DNA of 64,000 nt from Coptis chinensis (GCA_015680905.1 JADFTS010000022.1:62001-126000); one strand, 5' to 3'. Counted from the stretch's first letter, positions 1 through 10,655 are shown. Translations and numbers: made by a program. The notes: generated by a model from the letters alone, not told the origin.

Positions 1-30
1 AAAAATGAAAATAAAAGAGAGAGAGTTTAC

Positions 31-364
31 TGGAGCCATGGCTGAAGAGGGTCATCTCCTTGATACTCATCAATTGCCTCGATCAAGCACCTGAAAATGA
101 ATTCAAGAAAATAATCACACGCACAAATAAAATTTATTAAAAAAAAAAAAAAAAAAAAAATGCGTTGAGGGTGGACCTTCTTTGGTGGAGGAGAGATTTG
201 CGTAGTTGATTGTCAGAAAGAGAAATGAGGGATTGGTTGAGGAGATTGATGTTTCGTCCCCTCTTCAAAGGCCTCACGTTCTCCTTGAAAACTTCCCACT
301 CGTTCCCCGTACTTTTATTCGATATCAGAAACTCTGTCTCCGGATCCAACCTCCCCCCTTCCAT
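31..364 (-). CDS. BUBR1: BUBR1/MAD3-like spindle checkpoint protein, exons 1-2 (5' end only)
   Basis: Two exons are visible on the minus strand: exon 1 at 364-177 (ATG at 364-362, donor GT at 176-175) and exon 2 at 90-31 (acceptor CAG at 93-91, donor GT at 30-29). The split codon joins in frame across an 86-bp intron. They encode about 82 residues; the rest lies beyond the window edge. Residues 23-38 contain WEVFKENVRPLKRGRN, the N-terminal KEN box (K27-E28-N29) and PLKRGRN segment typical of the BubR1/Mad3 family. Exon 2 gives LIEAIDEYQGDDPLQPW, the start of the TPR-like BUB1/MAD3 homology region 1. Known role of the family: part of the mitotic checkpoint complex, inhibiting APC/C bound to Cdc20 until kinetochores attach. 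A GA-rich leader precedes the ATG. A family assignment is firm; which plant paralogue (BMF1, 2 or 3 type) is not, although the KEN box favours the MAD3/BUBR1 type over the kinase BUB1. Confidence 0.82.
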
Positions 365-498
365 CTCTCTCTCTCTCTTAATGTTAACGTTGTTTTATTT
401 TATTAATGTTAATGAAGGCTTTTCAAATTTTGAAATGCGCTCCTCGTACCAATGTGGATACCTCTCAACTTGACGTTGATCAGTGGATGTGGACACCC
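365..498 (-). promoter_or_regulatory. Presumed 5' leader and proximal promoter of the BUBR1-like gene
   Basis: Directly upstream of the minus-strand ATG lies a (GA)n tract (plus-strand CT run at about 366-379), a common feature of plant 5' leaders, followed by AT-rich DNA around 385-425. I see no single convincing TATA box. A foldback element begins at about 499, so the intact promoter may be short. Inferred from position only. Confidence 0.3.
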
Positions 499-1279
499 TA
501 GGGGTGATAAAAGGGCCGGGCCTGGCTAGCCCCCACTCAAACCATAAAAGCCTTTAACCCCCCTCTACCCTCATTTTCGAGAGCCAAATGAGGGTCGGGT
601 AGGACCCGGTCTAATTATACTTTATTTTATTTTTTTTTTTTTTTTTTAATTATATTTTGATTATGTATATCAATTTTAATTAAGTAGACAATACTAATTT
701 TTATGTCTTTAGAAAAAAATAAAAAAAATAGATAGAGATGGTGAAAGAGATGATATTCTTAAAACATCAATATTTTTCATACTTAACTATGTTGTTATAT
801 TAGATTTGCTTTTATGTATGACTTATATACCTATCATTAAATCAATTACAAAAACACATATGTTATGCTATGTTCTAATTTATCTCCTATTGAAAACTAA
901 TTTAGTGATTTTTTTTTATACAATTTAGATAATTATAGTATAATACATAAATATAATGTAAAATAACAATAAAACGTATGAGGGTTAAATGAGGGTTAGT
1001 GAGGGCTTAATGAGGGTCGAGCTCATGCTTCATAACCTAGGCCCTAGTCCGCCCCTTATAAGTTTGAGAGCCGGGCCGACCCGACCCGTCTCTCAAATCT
1101 GTGAGGGCCAACTTTTGAAGGCTTGAACATGCAATTTTGAGAGTGGGTCGGGGCGAGTTGAGGGCCAGGCCGACCCGTCCCTCAAATATGTGAGGGCCCA
1201 ATTTTAAAGGATTGAACATGCAATTTTGAGAGACGGATCGAGACGGGTTGAGGGCCTGAGGGCCAAATTATCACCCCTA
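499..1279. mobile_element. Non-autonomous foldback element with hAT-like ends
   Basis: The ends are inverted copies of AGGGGTGATAA (500-510) and TTATCACCCCT (1268-1278). Just inside them the GC-rich GGGCC/GGGTCGGG text of both sides is also complementary, while the centre is very AT-rich (about 610-980). No transposase is encoded. The TAGGGGTG-type end resembles hAT termini, but the flanking 8 bases (GGACACCC and CTTTTACA) do not match, so either the duplication has decayed or the borders are slightly off. Confidence 0.5.
1081..1258. repeat. Two tandem 89-bp copies inside the foldback element
   Basis: CCGACCCGTCTCTCAAAT at 1081 recurs as CCGACCCGTCCCTCAAAT at 1170. The intervening text, including AACATGCAATTTTGAGAG, is repeated with a few substitutions. 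It is a local duplication in the right arm of the 499-1279 element. Confidence 0.75.
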
Positions 1280-2041
1280 CTTTTACACCCCTAATAATTC
1301 GGGCCAACCCACACCTGCTTCTCAACGACGTCACATTGATGACCAAGTGCCAACACACCCACCCTCAACAACTCCGTTCATAGTGGGTATGCTAGTAGTA
1401 TCTACATGTAATAAAGCAACGGTTGATTCTAACAAACAACAAATTGAATTGTAAAATAAACTTAACATATATCGCACACCGAGGAACCAGGATTCAACGT
1501 CTAGGTGGAAGGGCATTAGTAAATATTGTGTAAAAATCTTTGGGGTGCGAATCCTTATAATCTATTAATCTAGACATTTTTCTAGCAAATTACTAATACA
1601 ACTAGAAAGTAGGTTTGTTTATATGCGCATGCTCTTTTGAAAACTTGCTTAATTATCATAACTATGCATATAGAAAATTTTTAATAAATCATTTTAATTG
1701 GGAAAATGATTCCCGTTTTAGTTGATAACTTGTTTTAATTTATTAACAAATTGGTTTAATTAAGTTTTAAAAACCGTTATTTTTTATTTAGAGAGAGATT
1801 CCGTTTTATAGCTAGCTTAATTTAGAAGTGTGATATCCGTTTTAATAAGAGAAATACACATGTTTTAATTAGAATTGGTAGATTTTTTCCTTTTAAATAG
1901 GGAAGCAATTTTCGTTTTAATAGAAGATGGCATAGAATTTTAATAAGGCTCGAAAAATACCTTCTGTGTGAGCTATTAATATTAAAACTAGAAAGTAGAT
2001 TTATTCATACGCACCCGCTCTTTTATAAACTTGCTTAACAA

Positions 2042-2042
<1 letters not shown>

Positions 2043-2088
<46 letters not shown>
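2043..2088. repeat. (CA)23 microsatellite
   Basis: An uninterrupted CA dinucleotide run abuts the left end of a MITE. A TA/CA run continues on the other side of the MITE at about 2483-2507. Confidence 0.98.
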
Positions 2089-2090
<2 letters not shown>

Positions 2091-2482
2091 GGCTGGCTAC
2101 GTCAACATACAGAAATGACATACTGAATTGACATACACAATCCAAAAGCAGACTTGCACATTGCTCTAAGGGCTGATTTTTGGTAGATATTATCTCCCTA
2201 CGATGGATAGTATCTCACTATCTCCACAAAAAATCAGCTCAATCGGATGTGTCTAGTTTTGTCAAAAGAGTGTTAAAATTTTGGATCGTCAAATAAATTT
2301 CTAATTTGAACTCAATTTTTGGTAGGGTTAGACATGTTCAAAGGAGCTGATTTTTTATGGAGATGATCTCCATGTTGTGGAGATCACATCTCCATAAAAT
2401 CAACTTTTAATTCATTATGTAGGTAGGTAGGATTGCGTATGTTAATTCCGTATGTCATTTCTGTATCTCGACGTAGCCAGCC
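2091..2482. mobile_element. MITE with about 45-bp terminal inverted repeats
   Basis: The left end GGCTGGCTACGTC plus ATACAGAAATGACATAC is matched by the reverse complement of the right end, GTATGTCATTTCTGTAT plus GACGTAGCCAGCC, with only a few mismatches over about 45 bp. Each half also contains its own hairpin: GCTGATTTTTGGT against AAAAAATCAGC on the left, and TGGAGATGATCTCCA / TGGAGATCACATCTCCA on the right. The element sits between a CA run and a TA run, so the target duplication cannot be read. The superfamily is uncertain. Confidence 0.75.
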
Positions 2483-2904
2483 ATATATATATATATATAC
2501 ACACACAAATTGTGATTCCTATTTTTGTCGCTAACCCGTTTTAATTTTATAATAAATTGTTTTAATCAAATATTAAAAACCCATTTTAATTTCTGAATAA
2601 ATTGTTTTAATTAAATTTTAAAAACCCGCTTTTAATTGGAGGAGGGATCCCATTTTAATTAGAAATGTGATTCCCGTTTTTAATTGGAGAATGATTATTG
2701 TTTTAATAAGAAGTGCTAGATTTTTATTTTTCAATATGGGATAATTTCTCATTATAATAGGAGAAGGATTCTCATTTTAATTAGAAGTGCTATAATTTCT
2801 CTTTTCAATAGGATATGAATTTCCATTTTAATAGGAGTTGGTGACGTGGAATTTTAATAGAGCTAGAAAAATACCCATTGTGGGAGCTTTAATCTTAACA
2901 AGAG

Positions 2905-3275
2905 TTTGGACCTGGCCATATGGCCAGAATCATTTCTAAAATTCACATCCCCTAAATTTTTGTGAGGAATTCAATGACTGATAATTATTAGCATAAGTTT
3001 TTGGAGTTGATTTAACAATTTTTTTCTTTTTGGAGTTGATTTAGCAATTTCTTCTTATTGGAGTCATATAAAATTTCCTTGTCAGATATTGATTGAATTA
3101 TTAAAGTTGTGTTGTATCAGGAAACTTCTTAAGATTAAGAGTTCATGTTGTATTAGGAAATTTCTTATGTGATTAATTAAGAGTGTCCACGTGGCATACC
3201 TATGTCTCGAGAATTGGCCACCTAGGCAAGAGATTGTCCACATAAGATGTACTCTGCTTTAATATAGAGATAGGC
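2905..3275 (-). mobile_element. Helitron-like non-autonomous repeat, copy 1
   Basis: Read on the minus strand it begins TCTCTATATTAAAGCAGAG near 3273, a 5' end resembling plant Helitrons. It ends near a palindrome, CTGGCCATATGGCCAG (2911-2926). The block from 2965 to 3273 is repeated at 5580-5868, including GAGTGTCCACGTGG and GATGTACTCTGCTTT. No CTRR end could be confirmed, so the Helitron label is tentative; the repeat itself is clear. Confidence 0.45.
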
Positions 3276-3539
3276 GATACCGACTCTTTTAAAAACTTAC
3301 TCAACAATCATAACTATACATATAGTAATTTTATAACAATTTGTCATTTATGTTTTCGTTGCTAACCAGTTTAATTTTCTAACAAATTGTTTTAATTAAG
3401 TTTTAAAAATCCATTTTTTAATTGGGGGAAGATATCCCATTTTAATTTAGAAGTGTGATTCCCATTTTAATAGGAAAATTGAAGGATTTCCATTTTAATT
3501 ATAACAAGGTTTTTTACCCAGCCATTGGTCGGGCTCTTT

Positions 3540-5520
3540 TAGAGATTCACTTTTATTTCCACTTTTAATCTTGCGTGGTTGATATCTTTATAAAAAAACT
3601 AAAACTTAATGTTGTGTTCCCATAGAGTTATCATCTCACCTAGTGTAGTTGCTTCCATATGTGTTTTAGTAAAGGACCATAATCCATTGAATTGGTATCT
3701 CTAATGCATCTTCAAGGTTGTCAAAGTGGCATTTAAATTTGAATTTACCTAGTAACGAACCAATTACTGGATTATTTTCCAAAAGAGAATCTCCATAGCG
3801 TGTGCTTCAAATATTCTTCTTGTTTCGCACATACATTAAATCAACACTCCCCACCATATATAGGATGACATTTAGCTCAATAGTTAGTGTTGATACCCTG
3901 GCTAATCATTTTCCAATGTTATCTAAACCTTCTCTATAAAATGTTAATATTACTTCAAGTCCTAGATTGCCCTCATCAACTCCATCTGTTTTAATCTTGA
4001 CCTCTGACATATTATTATATGCAGTGACAAATCATAGTCACAAATTCGGAATTCAACCTCAATTCGGTAAGGATGAAATCGTTAAGTCGTACAAAATTAT
4101 TAAAAAAATCGGAAAAGCCATAAATAATTAAAACATAAAATAGTATGTAGTATGTGATTATGCATCATGTCAAGGTTACTCCGAGCATATATCAAATTCA
4201 AAATTTGCAAATATATATGTAAAGTCTTGTTATATCTTACGATATCCTACAATTAATTGCAATTTAGAAAATAAAATATTAAAATAAATGAATAGAAAGC
4301 TATCCATCATCAAAAAAATTGCTACAAATTAGTAAACATCAAGAATTATGAGACCTTTATCATTTTTATTTTTTATTCGTTTTGAATTTCGGTAACCTGT
4401 CAATTTGGAGACTTTTTACGTTTTTTTGAAAAAATCAGAGATTTTTGTGACTATGCTCCCAATATACACGAATGTCCTCAAAATTGTTATTTTTGTATAG
4501 GGGTAATTTTGAGCGATCACGGTTCTACTACTAGACAAAGTTTGTAATGGCTCATTGGTTTATTTGATTGTGGCAGCATAGCCTAAACTTTGTGAGTTGT
4601 TTAGGTAAAAATCAAAACCACTCCAATTCAATCAGTTCCGAGTCTTAAATTTTAACCAGTTTATAAAACTCATGATCTTCATACTATACTAAGCTGCATG
4701 TATTAGTAATGACGACCCAATGATCTAGTTACTTTTTGTGCCACAAATTTGCATATGCATAGCGTTGTAGTTGTTGAATTGGCTACATTGCTAACCATTT
4801 TTGTTCTCAATCCGGTATTCATAAGAGACCACAAAGATTGTGGTAGCATTAAACCTAGTAGGACTACAGGAATGCTCCAAATTCTTGTATTCAAAATTTG
4901 CAACTCAATCTCATATGTGAACATTCAGTTCCTAGAAATATATTTTAGCAATAATAAGATTTGTTATACATTAGGAATCCCCTAATTAATATCAACACTT
5001 ATATTATCAAGGATAATGAAATGACACAAACAGACGTACAATAAATACAGTTATAGCATCACAAATCTTTTGCCTGCACCGAAAGGATTATAAATATAAC
5101 ATCACATATATGCATTTTCTTGATCGAAAATCCATATGCTCCATAACCATTCAAGATTTTCTAGCACTATACGTCAATCTCACCTGCCAATATGCATAAT
5201 ATTTTTAGATAGCATCTTCTGATTGAATCCGGTTAAACCCTAATTGTTGCAAGACCAAATGACAATGTAACATTATAACTCAGTATGTAGCTTATTAAGA
5301 TAAAGACTTGCACTGAAAATTTAGAAGTAACAATACCTATAACTGAGAGATTAAAGTGCTTGATAGAATTGATAGAGTATCTATAACAATACCTCTGACA
5401 AAGGATTCATGATTCATCGCGTACAATATAAATCTAAGCAAAACTTGATGAAGAAAAAAAAACGTAAGGGAGTGGTCATCTATTATAGCAAATCATGTAA
5501 AACCAAAAGAATGGGGTACG
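3540..5520. other. AT-rich intergenic DNA, no gene recognised
   Basis: No ORF resembles a known protein and no splice-supported exon series is seen. Reading frames at 4703-4985 are short and overlap on both strands, as expected by chance. A stretch at about 3590-4020 is less AT-rich and could be a decayed coding fragment, but neither strand gives a readable protein. Confidence 0.5.
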
Positions 5521-5577
5521 TTTTGGGGGGATTGCTTGCAAAGGTTGTTATTTGCCGAGTTCTTTAGCTTGTTATTG

Positions 5578-5870
5578 CAAGGAATTCAACGACTGTGATA
5601 ATTATTAGCATAAATATTTAGAGTTGATTTAGCAAGGTTTCCTTATCAGAGTTGTATGAGATTTTCTTGCGAGATGTTGGTTGATTTATTAGAGTTGTGA
5701 TGTATTAGAAAACTTCTTGAGATTAAGAGTTCACGTTGTATTATGAAACTTCTTATAATTAATTAAGAGTGTCCACGTGGTATATTTATGTCTCAAAAAT
5801 GCGCCACTTAGGAAAGAAATTGTCCACATAAGATGTACTCTGCTTTAATATAGAGAGAGGTGATTGCTAG
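5578..5870 (-). mobile_element. Helitron-like non-autonomous repeat, copy 2 (truncated)
   Basis: Diverged direct copy of the block at 2965-3273. It shares GATAATTATTAGCATAA, CTTCTTGAGATTAAGAG, GAGTGTCCACGTGG and the terminal GATGTACTCTGCTTTAATAT. The palindrome found at the other end of copy 1 is missing, so this copy is truncated. As in copy 1, the TTAATATAGAGA end abuts a GTTTTAAT-type repeat. Confidence 0.5.
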
Positions 5871-6454
5871 ATTTTTCTTTTTCAATAGGGGATGAATTTC
5901 CATTATAATAGGAGAATTATTTGCGTTTTAATTAGAAATGCTATAATTTCTCTTTTCAATAGGAGACGAATTCCCGTTTTAATAAGAGTTGATGACACAT
6001 AATTTTAAGAGCGTTAGAAAAATAACCCTTGTGGAAACTTTAATATTAATATATTGATATAGATATGACCGTACTCCATGGATCCCTCTTACCATATATC
6101 ATGACATCTTGCGATATTTTGCATCTAAAACCAATAATAACCTTAATCTCATCACTTTATACTTTCTAGAGAGTTAATGCCACAAAACTATTTGGCCTTG
6201 TCATTCCACCACTAATGGACAATTTTACATAACTTGGAATACTTTCAAAATCCAAATCCTTCCGTGCATCAACCTGTAGTATTATTGAGGCAACACAAAA
6301 CCGATGAGAACAAGAAGCTCCATCGACTATCTATCTAATAAGATAGGGTTTTTTTTCCCGCTACAGGACAAAATTATAATAAAGGACGGTCCAGATCATT
6401 TCTAACATGATCTAACAGTTGATATGTGCGCTAATTTTAATTGTTAGAATCGGG

Positions 6455-6665
6455 ACACTGACGGGAACAACTCCTACTTGGGTTTTTTGGGATTTGTTTC
6501 CATCAGGTCACGAGTTCGACTCACCATATCAATTGATCTCCGAAGAAACACAAATCTTCCGATTTTACATTCTCATCAGTTCAATCGATGACGGGAACAA
6601 CTCCCACTTGGTGTTATTGGGTTTTTGTTCACGTCAGGTCGCGGGTTCAACTCACCGTATCGCGA
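6455..6665 (+). repeat. Tandem pair of tRNA-related SINE-like segments
   Basis: GACGGGAACAACTCC (6460) recurs about 129 bp later (6589). In both copies it is followed about 50 bp on by a B-box-like sequence: CACGAGTTCGACTCACC at about 6509 and CGCGGGTTCAACTCACC at about 6640. No tRNA cloverleaf can be folded, so these are not tRNA genes. They look like decayed pol III-type SINE heads or a local duplication of one. Confidence 0.4.
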
Positions 6666-6727
6666 TTTGTATATTTTTATTTTTTTTGGGAATTAACTCT
6701 ACCAGCTCAACCAATTACCTTTCCTAA

Positions 6728-7635
6728 AAACCTTAACCTTCGTCACTTCTAAAGAAACAGTTTTAAACCATCAGTTCTTCCCAAATTGACGCTGCCCCAA
6801 ATCTCATCTCTTGAAAATTAAACCATATAATCTCATCTCTCTCGAAAATCAAAAGGAAAGCACTTGAAACCATTATTTTAATTTTGATTTTAACCTTGGT
6901 CAAATTCAAATTGTTTCAAGTTGAATATGCAATTGAAGCAATCAAGATATTATTTTCATTGTTTAAGAAATGGGGTTGTGTCAAATTATGATTTGTATGT
7001 GTCTTTTGTGTAGTTGGGTTCCATTGCAATTGGTTTGAAGAAGGTGTTGTGCTTGTTGTCAAAAAACGCATTATTTCGCCATTACTGGTAAAGTTAATTC
7101 ATTGGAATGGGTTTCCTTCCTTATTGAGCTATATGTTAAATTATATAATTTTAAGTGAGATTGGGGATCTCTGTGTATGTATGATATGGTTATTGACTAA
7201 TAAGTTTGGAAAGTTTTTTAGTATAAAAATAAGTTGATTGTTTCATTCAAAAAGCACGAAGATTGAATTTGTTTCATCAGTTTGGTCTTATGGGAATCCC
7301 CATGATTCTAAGAGGTACTGTTGTTTGCCACACCCTTTAATAGTGAAGAAATAGTCGAGTCCTACCACACCTAAGACTTACTGATCTTATAAGCTTTAAG
7401 CTTTATGTGATTTAACCATGGGTTGGGAGATTGCAGTCCAAATTTTATTTTGCTGAGATTTCCATTAAAATTTATGATGAAACATCACTTTTATTATTTG
7501 TGTAAGTTGATTTATAGTTTTCTTCAGATCATTGGTGTTAAATATATTGTATTTTATCCCAAGCGCTAACATAAGTTGATTTATATTATCCCAAGTGATT
7601 GATGTCATTGAATGTTTTCTTTTCTACCTTTTCAG
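6728..7635. other. Non-coding DNA upstream of the RPL10A fragment
   Basis: No recognisable coding sequence. The last part (to CAG at 7633-7635) looks like the original intron 1 of the RPL10A copy, because it ends in a pyrimidine-rich acceptor exactly where the RPL10A exon 2 text starts. Confidence 0.45.
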
Positions 7636-7855
7636 TAAGCTTGTGAGTGATGTATTGCGAGAATGTATCACCCAGATCGTGACTGCTTTAAAGGAAAAAA
7701 AAATGAAAATTTGTGAAAATAGTTGAACTTCAAATTGGACTGAAGAACTATAACCCACAGAAAGACAAGCATTTCAGTGGTTCTGTAAGCTTCCCCATAT
7801 CCCTCGGCGTAAGATGAAGGTCTGCATGCTTGGTGATGCTCAACACGTTGAAGAA
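7636..7855 (+). pseudogene. RPL10A: Ribosomal protein L10a (uL1) pseudogene, exon 2 fragment
   Basis: Conceptual translation gives pieces of the uL1 N-terminal region across frames: KLVSDVLRECITQIVTALKE, then [20 protein letters not shown], then [20 protein letters not shown] ending in VEE. Two frameshifts (near 7700 in an A run, and near 7787 after GSV) and the loss of the start exon make it non-functional. An acceptor CAG (7633-7635) and a donor GTAAG (7856) remain where the intact gene would have introns, so this is a copy of genomic DNA and not a processed retrocopy. The functional family protein is a component of the L1 stalk of the 60S subunit. It lies only about 430 bp from an RPS24 fragment on the same strand, which points to gene-fragment capture by a transposon. 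Confidence 0.85.
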
Positions 7856-8282
7856 GTAAGTATTGGTGTACTTGAACAGATATTTTTTTTATACAGAAGT
7901 AAATTGCTCATGTGTGTGTTATGACTTATGACAAATTGTTTGAGATGCGGTTCCATTAATTATATGTTCGAGACAATTTTATTTTTTTGCCTTTTTTTTT
8001 AAAGACAACTGCTCTAAGGTGAAATTTTTGTGTAGAACTAGAATTGTGCCAATATATGTTCTATGGATATATGCTATGCACACATTTCTATTGCATAAAT
8101 CACATTTGTTGTAGTTTTGGTTTGGGAATGACAGTACTGGGTTAGGTATGTTAAAGAGGATATGAAGCCTCATTTTATTTTTGGTCTGTGATTGAGGTTG
8201 AACTAAATAAGGTGTGGGAGGCTCACATGTAATATGCAGAAAATTTAGAATTTTGTTAAAGTTATTTGACTTGGGGCCACGT

Positions 8283-8492
8283 ATACTTTTGATTCACAAA
8301 ATGGGTTGGATACGAAGGTGGAAAAGTCAAGAACGCAATTGAAGGAAAGGAAGAACAGGGCTAAGGAGCTGTGGAGTTATTGTAATTTCAAATATGTGGT
8401 TGTACAAGACTCCCTATTTCACCTTTGGCATAATTCTTATGTCTTTTCCTGTTTTGCTGACCAAGGCTGAGGATGCTGCCAAGAAGAAGTAA
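8283..8492 (+). pseudogene. RPS24: Ribosomal protein S24 (eS24) pseudogene, 3' fragment
   Basis: The plus strand encodes NGLDTKVEKSRTQLKE followed by RKNRAKE (about 8299-8373), the conserved C-terminal part of plant eS24. After an intron-like stretch the last exon KAEDAAKKK and stop follow (8463-8492). The basic IRGVKK segment between them is corrupted, and the acceptor before the last exon reads CTG where CAG is expected. The upstream two-thirds of the gene is absent. Keeping intron sequence excludes a processed retrocopy. With the RPL10A piece upstream it forms a chimeric pair of ribosomal fragments. Confidence 0.8.
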
Positions 8493-9002
8493 AGGGGATA
8501 ATCAAGATGTGTCTATGGCGCCTGTTTTTGTTGCATTTGGTTTCATTTTCTTTATGAATAGGAAATACACGAAATTATAGTTTTGGTAGTAGAGCCCATC
8601 TGTTAATTCTTAATTTTAAGGTTTTGCATAACCATACCATCTCAATATTTCCAAGTAAGTTTACTCTTTTGAATTCCATTTTGAATCGCATTATTTTTAA
8701 CTTCAATAAGAATTCAGTTATGTTTGTTTTAATTCACGTGGTTTGATTGATTGAAATTTGTAATGTAATTGATTGGAGATGAGGTTTTGTTTGAAGGTGT
8801 AGTAGAGATCGTGTACAATGAATATAAATAAATGAAATGCTCATGGAAGCTACATTTGAAAACCTCATTACATATTTGTATATTACTATAATTTTTCCTA
8901 TTGTTGTCAGGTTTCAAGTGAAACCTAAATTGAGGTCTAAAACTAGAGTTTCCTTTTGTTGTCAGGTTTATTTTGATTGCAACTTAAGAGTGTAGTGTTA
9001 TC
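8493..9002. other. Non-coding DNA between the RPS24 fragment and an unidentified ORF
   Basis: AT-rich. TGTTGTCAGGTTT occurs twice, at about 8904 and 8957, each time near AACCTAAATT/AAACTAGAG text. The first 100 bp may be former RPS24 3' UTR. No gene is recognised. Confidence 0.4.
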
Positions 9003-9004
9003 GT

Positions 9005-9253
9005 CTACTGTAGATATTAGATACCCAGTCAGGTTTGGATATAGTAGGTTTGCATGAGATGGAAACTGGTCTATGCCTATGTGACATTCTAAAAGACATG
9101 ATTAATATCAATCTGATGAAACCTGATGGACTAGATTGTATGTTCACAAGACCTATTCGCCACCATTTGGCTCTTGCTTTAATCTTGAGCTGCCAATACC
9201 TTATAACTGGAAGGTGCCTTAAAGCGAACGACAATGCTCATAATGCATTTTAG
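9005..9253 (+). pseudogene. Unrecognised coding-like fragment (about 80 codons, ends in a stop)
   Basis: An open frame from before the ATG at 9035 runs to a TAG at 9251-9253, reading VGLHEMETGLCLCDILKD early and ending in NAHNAF. Its base composition is less AT-rich than its surroundings and the amino-acid mix is protein-like, so it may be an exon fragment of a cellular gene. I do not recognise the family. It follows the two ribosomal fragments on the same strand and could be a third captured piece. It could also be a chance ORF. Confidence 0.3.
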
Positions 9254-10526
9254 GAAAAAAAATTATATTTGTACATTTATTTGACACGTACTTACTATAT
9301 ATCCTCACTTTATCATACAACAAATGCAACTACTGGACAATGCAATTGCACAAAAATGTGTCGAACTGTTAACCACTTAACATAATACAGCACTCCCTAT
9401 ACTAAAATCGACCATAAGGGATAAAATTAATTAGTTTTATTGGAGCTTAAAACCGAAAGAAACCCTACTCAATATACATATGATTTAGTGAAAAAACCAT
9501 AACAACCATGTGATCCAAGCTTGATAGGATCTGCTATTTCATTGAAATTGGGTCCCGACAATCCTTCAAGTGCGAAATACATTGTCAAAATTAAGAATTG
9601 GGATATTTTCCTTTTGAGAACTAGCCCTTTTGTAAACAAAATGCTAAAGATACTAAGTCTGGAAAAATCATATTTATGTGGTTTGCTTTAATGTACCAAG
9701 TTAAATTGCTAAAAGTTTTCAACAACATGTTAGGAAGTTCGTATAGTCATTGTTATGTGTTATGTGGCGTATTTATCCATAGGGGAGGACAATAGTGTGC
9801 AATCATATGAAGTTGTTCTAAGACTTCCATATCAATATCAAGTTAGTATCAAGTGAGACGCATGAAATGATTATGAAATATAAAACTACTAGAAATGGTT
9901 ATACCATTGATCCATTGCTACATGGAGATAATCTTTTAAAGAGTTATTTAAATGCAATGTATCTTGAGTGACGACTAGCACGGGCATCAACTAGTATTCA
10001 TATATTATAAGGATTCGCACCCTAAGATCTCTACATAAGTTTTATTCGATTTTGGCTACAGATATATTAGTCTACTGAGTCAACTTGAATGTGAACGTTT
10101 CTTTTGATCTTCATATTTTCTTAATGGGCTAAATAACCCTTACGTAATTTTTTTTGAAACTCAATAACTTTACACGTGCCAACATCTTGGAATTAGGATG
10201 GAGCTTTGAATGTTGCTCCTAATGAATCTATTGGTTGATCTATAAGTAACATTTGCTCATATGTTGCTCCAAAATTAAGTAACACTAAAGTCGTCGATTT
10301 TTTACTTTACATACTTGCCAGGTGGTCATTTAATTTGATTGCAAGGAAATTGTATTCGAATTCCAACTCAAAATATAACAAAATTGGTATTAATTAGAGT
10401 TTTACGTGAAAGTCCCGTGAAGCTATTTTGAAAGGGTCGCGGGATTGCCACACCCCTTTGGTAAAATGGTACATGAATAATGGTCATTCCTTATATGTCA
10501 TTTTACATTCCATATGCCTAATAGTT
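9254..10526. other. AT-rich intergenic DNA
   Basis: No gene recognised. At about 9970-9993 the text CTAGCACGGGCATCAACTAGT resembles the 3' terminus of plant Helitrons (GC-rich half-hairpin, then CTAG before T), but its left hairpin arm is degraded. TATTATAAGGATTCGCACC at about 10002 matches, in reverse complement, text at about 1535-1560. Confidence 0.4.
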
Positions 10527-10655
10527 TCTACGACAGTGAGTTGCCGCGAGATCTCACATTCTATGACATCGAGTTGCTACTAGCTAGATCCCACAATCCA
10601 CGACATCAGATTGCTACGAGATCCCATATTCCACAGCAGTGAGTTACCACGGATG
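10527..10655. repeat. Minisatellite, four degenerate copies of about 33-37 bp
   Basis: Copies start near 10531 (CGACAGTGAGTTGCC), 10564 (TGACATCGAGTTGCT), 10601 (CGACATCAGATTGCT) and 10634 (CAGCAGTGAGTTACC), separated by CGAGATCTCACATTC-like text. Confidence 0.75.

Larger units (their letters stand above)
1545..6060. repeat. Cluster of diverged GTTTTAAT-rich dispersed repeats, interrupted by other elements
   Basis: Several diverged copies share the order: CTCTTTTAAAAACTTG, an AACAATCATAACTATGCATATAG-like block, GTTTTAATTAAG / AAAAACCC, then CCCGTTTTAAT and AGAAGTG blocks, ending in GAAAAATACCC followed by a TTGTG and GAGCTTTAAT run. Copies are seen at about 1600-1985, 1990-2040 plus 2490-2900 (split by the 2091-2482 MITE), 3280-3500 and 5875-6055. 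There is no coding capacity. They probably descend from one AT-rich element that was repeatedly duplicated or targeted. The family is not recognised. Confidence 0.55.

Noticed and set aside
6500-6665. tRNA genes at the B-box-like sequences
   Set aside because: No A box at the right distance, no acceptor stem pairing and no anticodon arm could be built.
9965-9995. Helitron 3' terminus (GCACGGGCATCAACTAGT)
   Set aside because: The hairpin's left arm is not complementary and no matching 5' end could be assigned, so it was not listed as an element.
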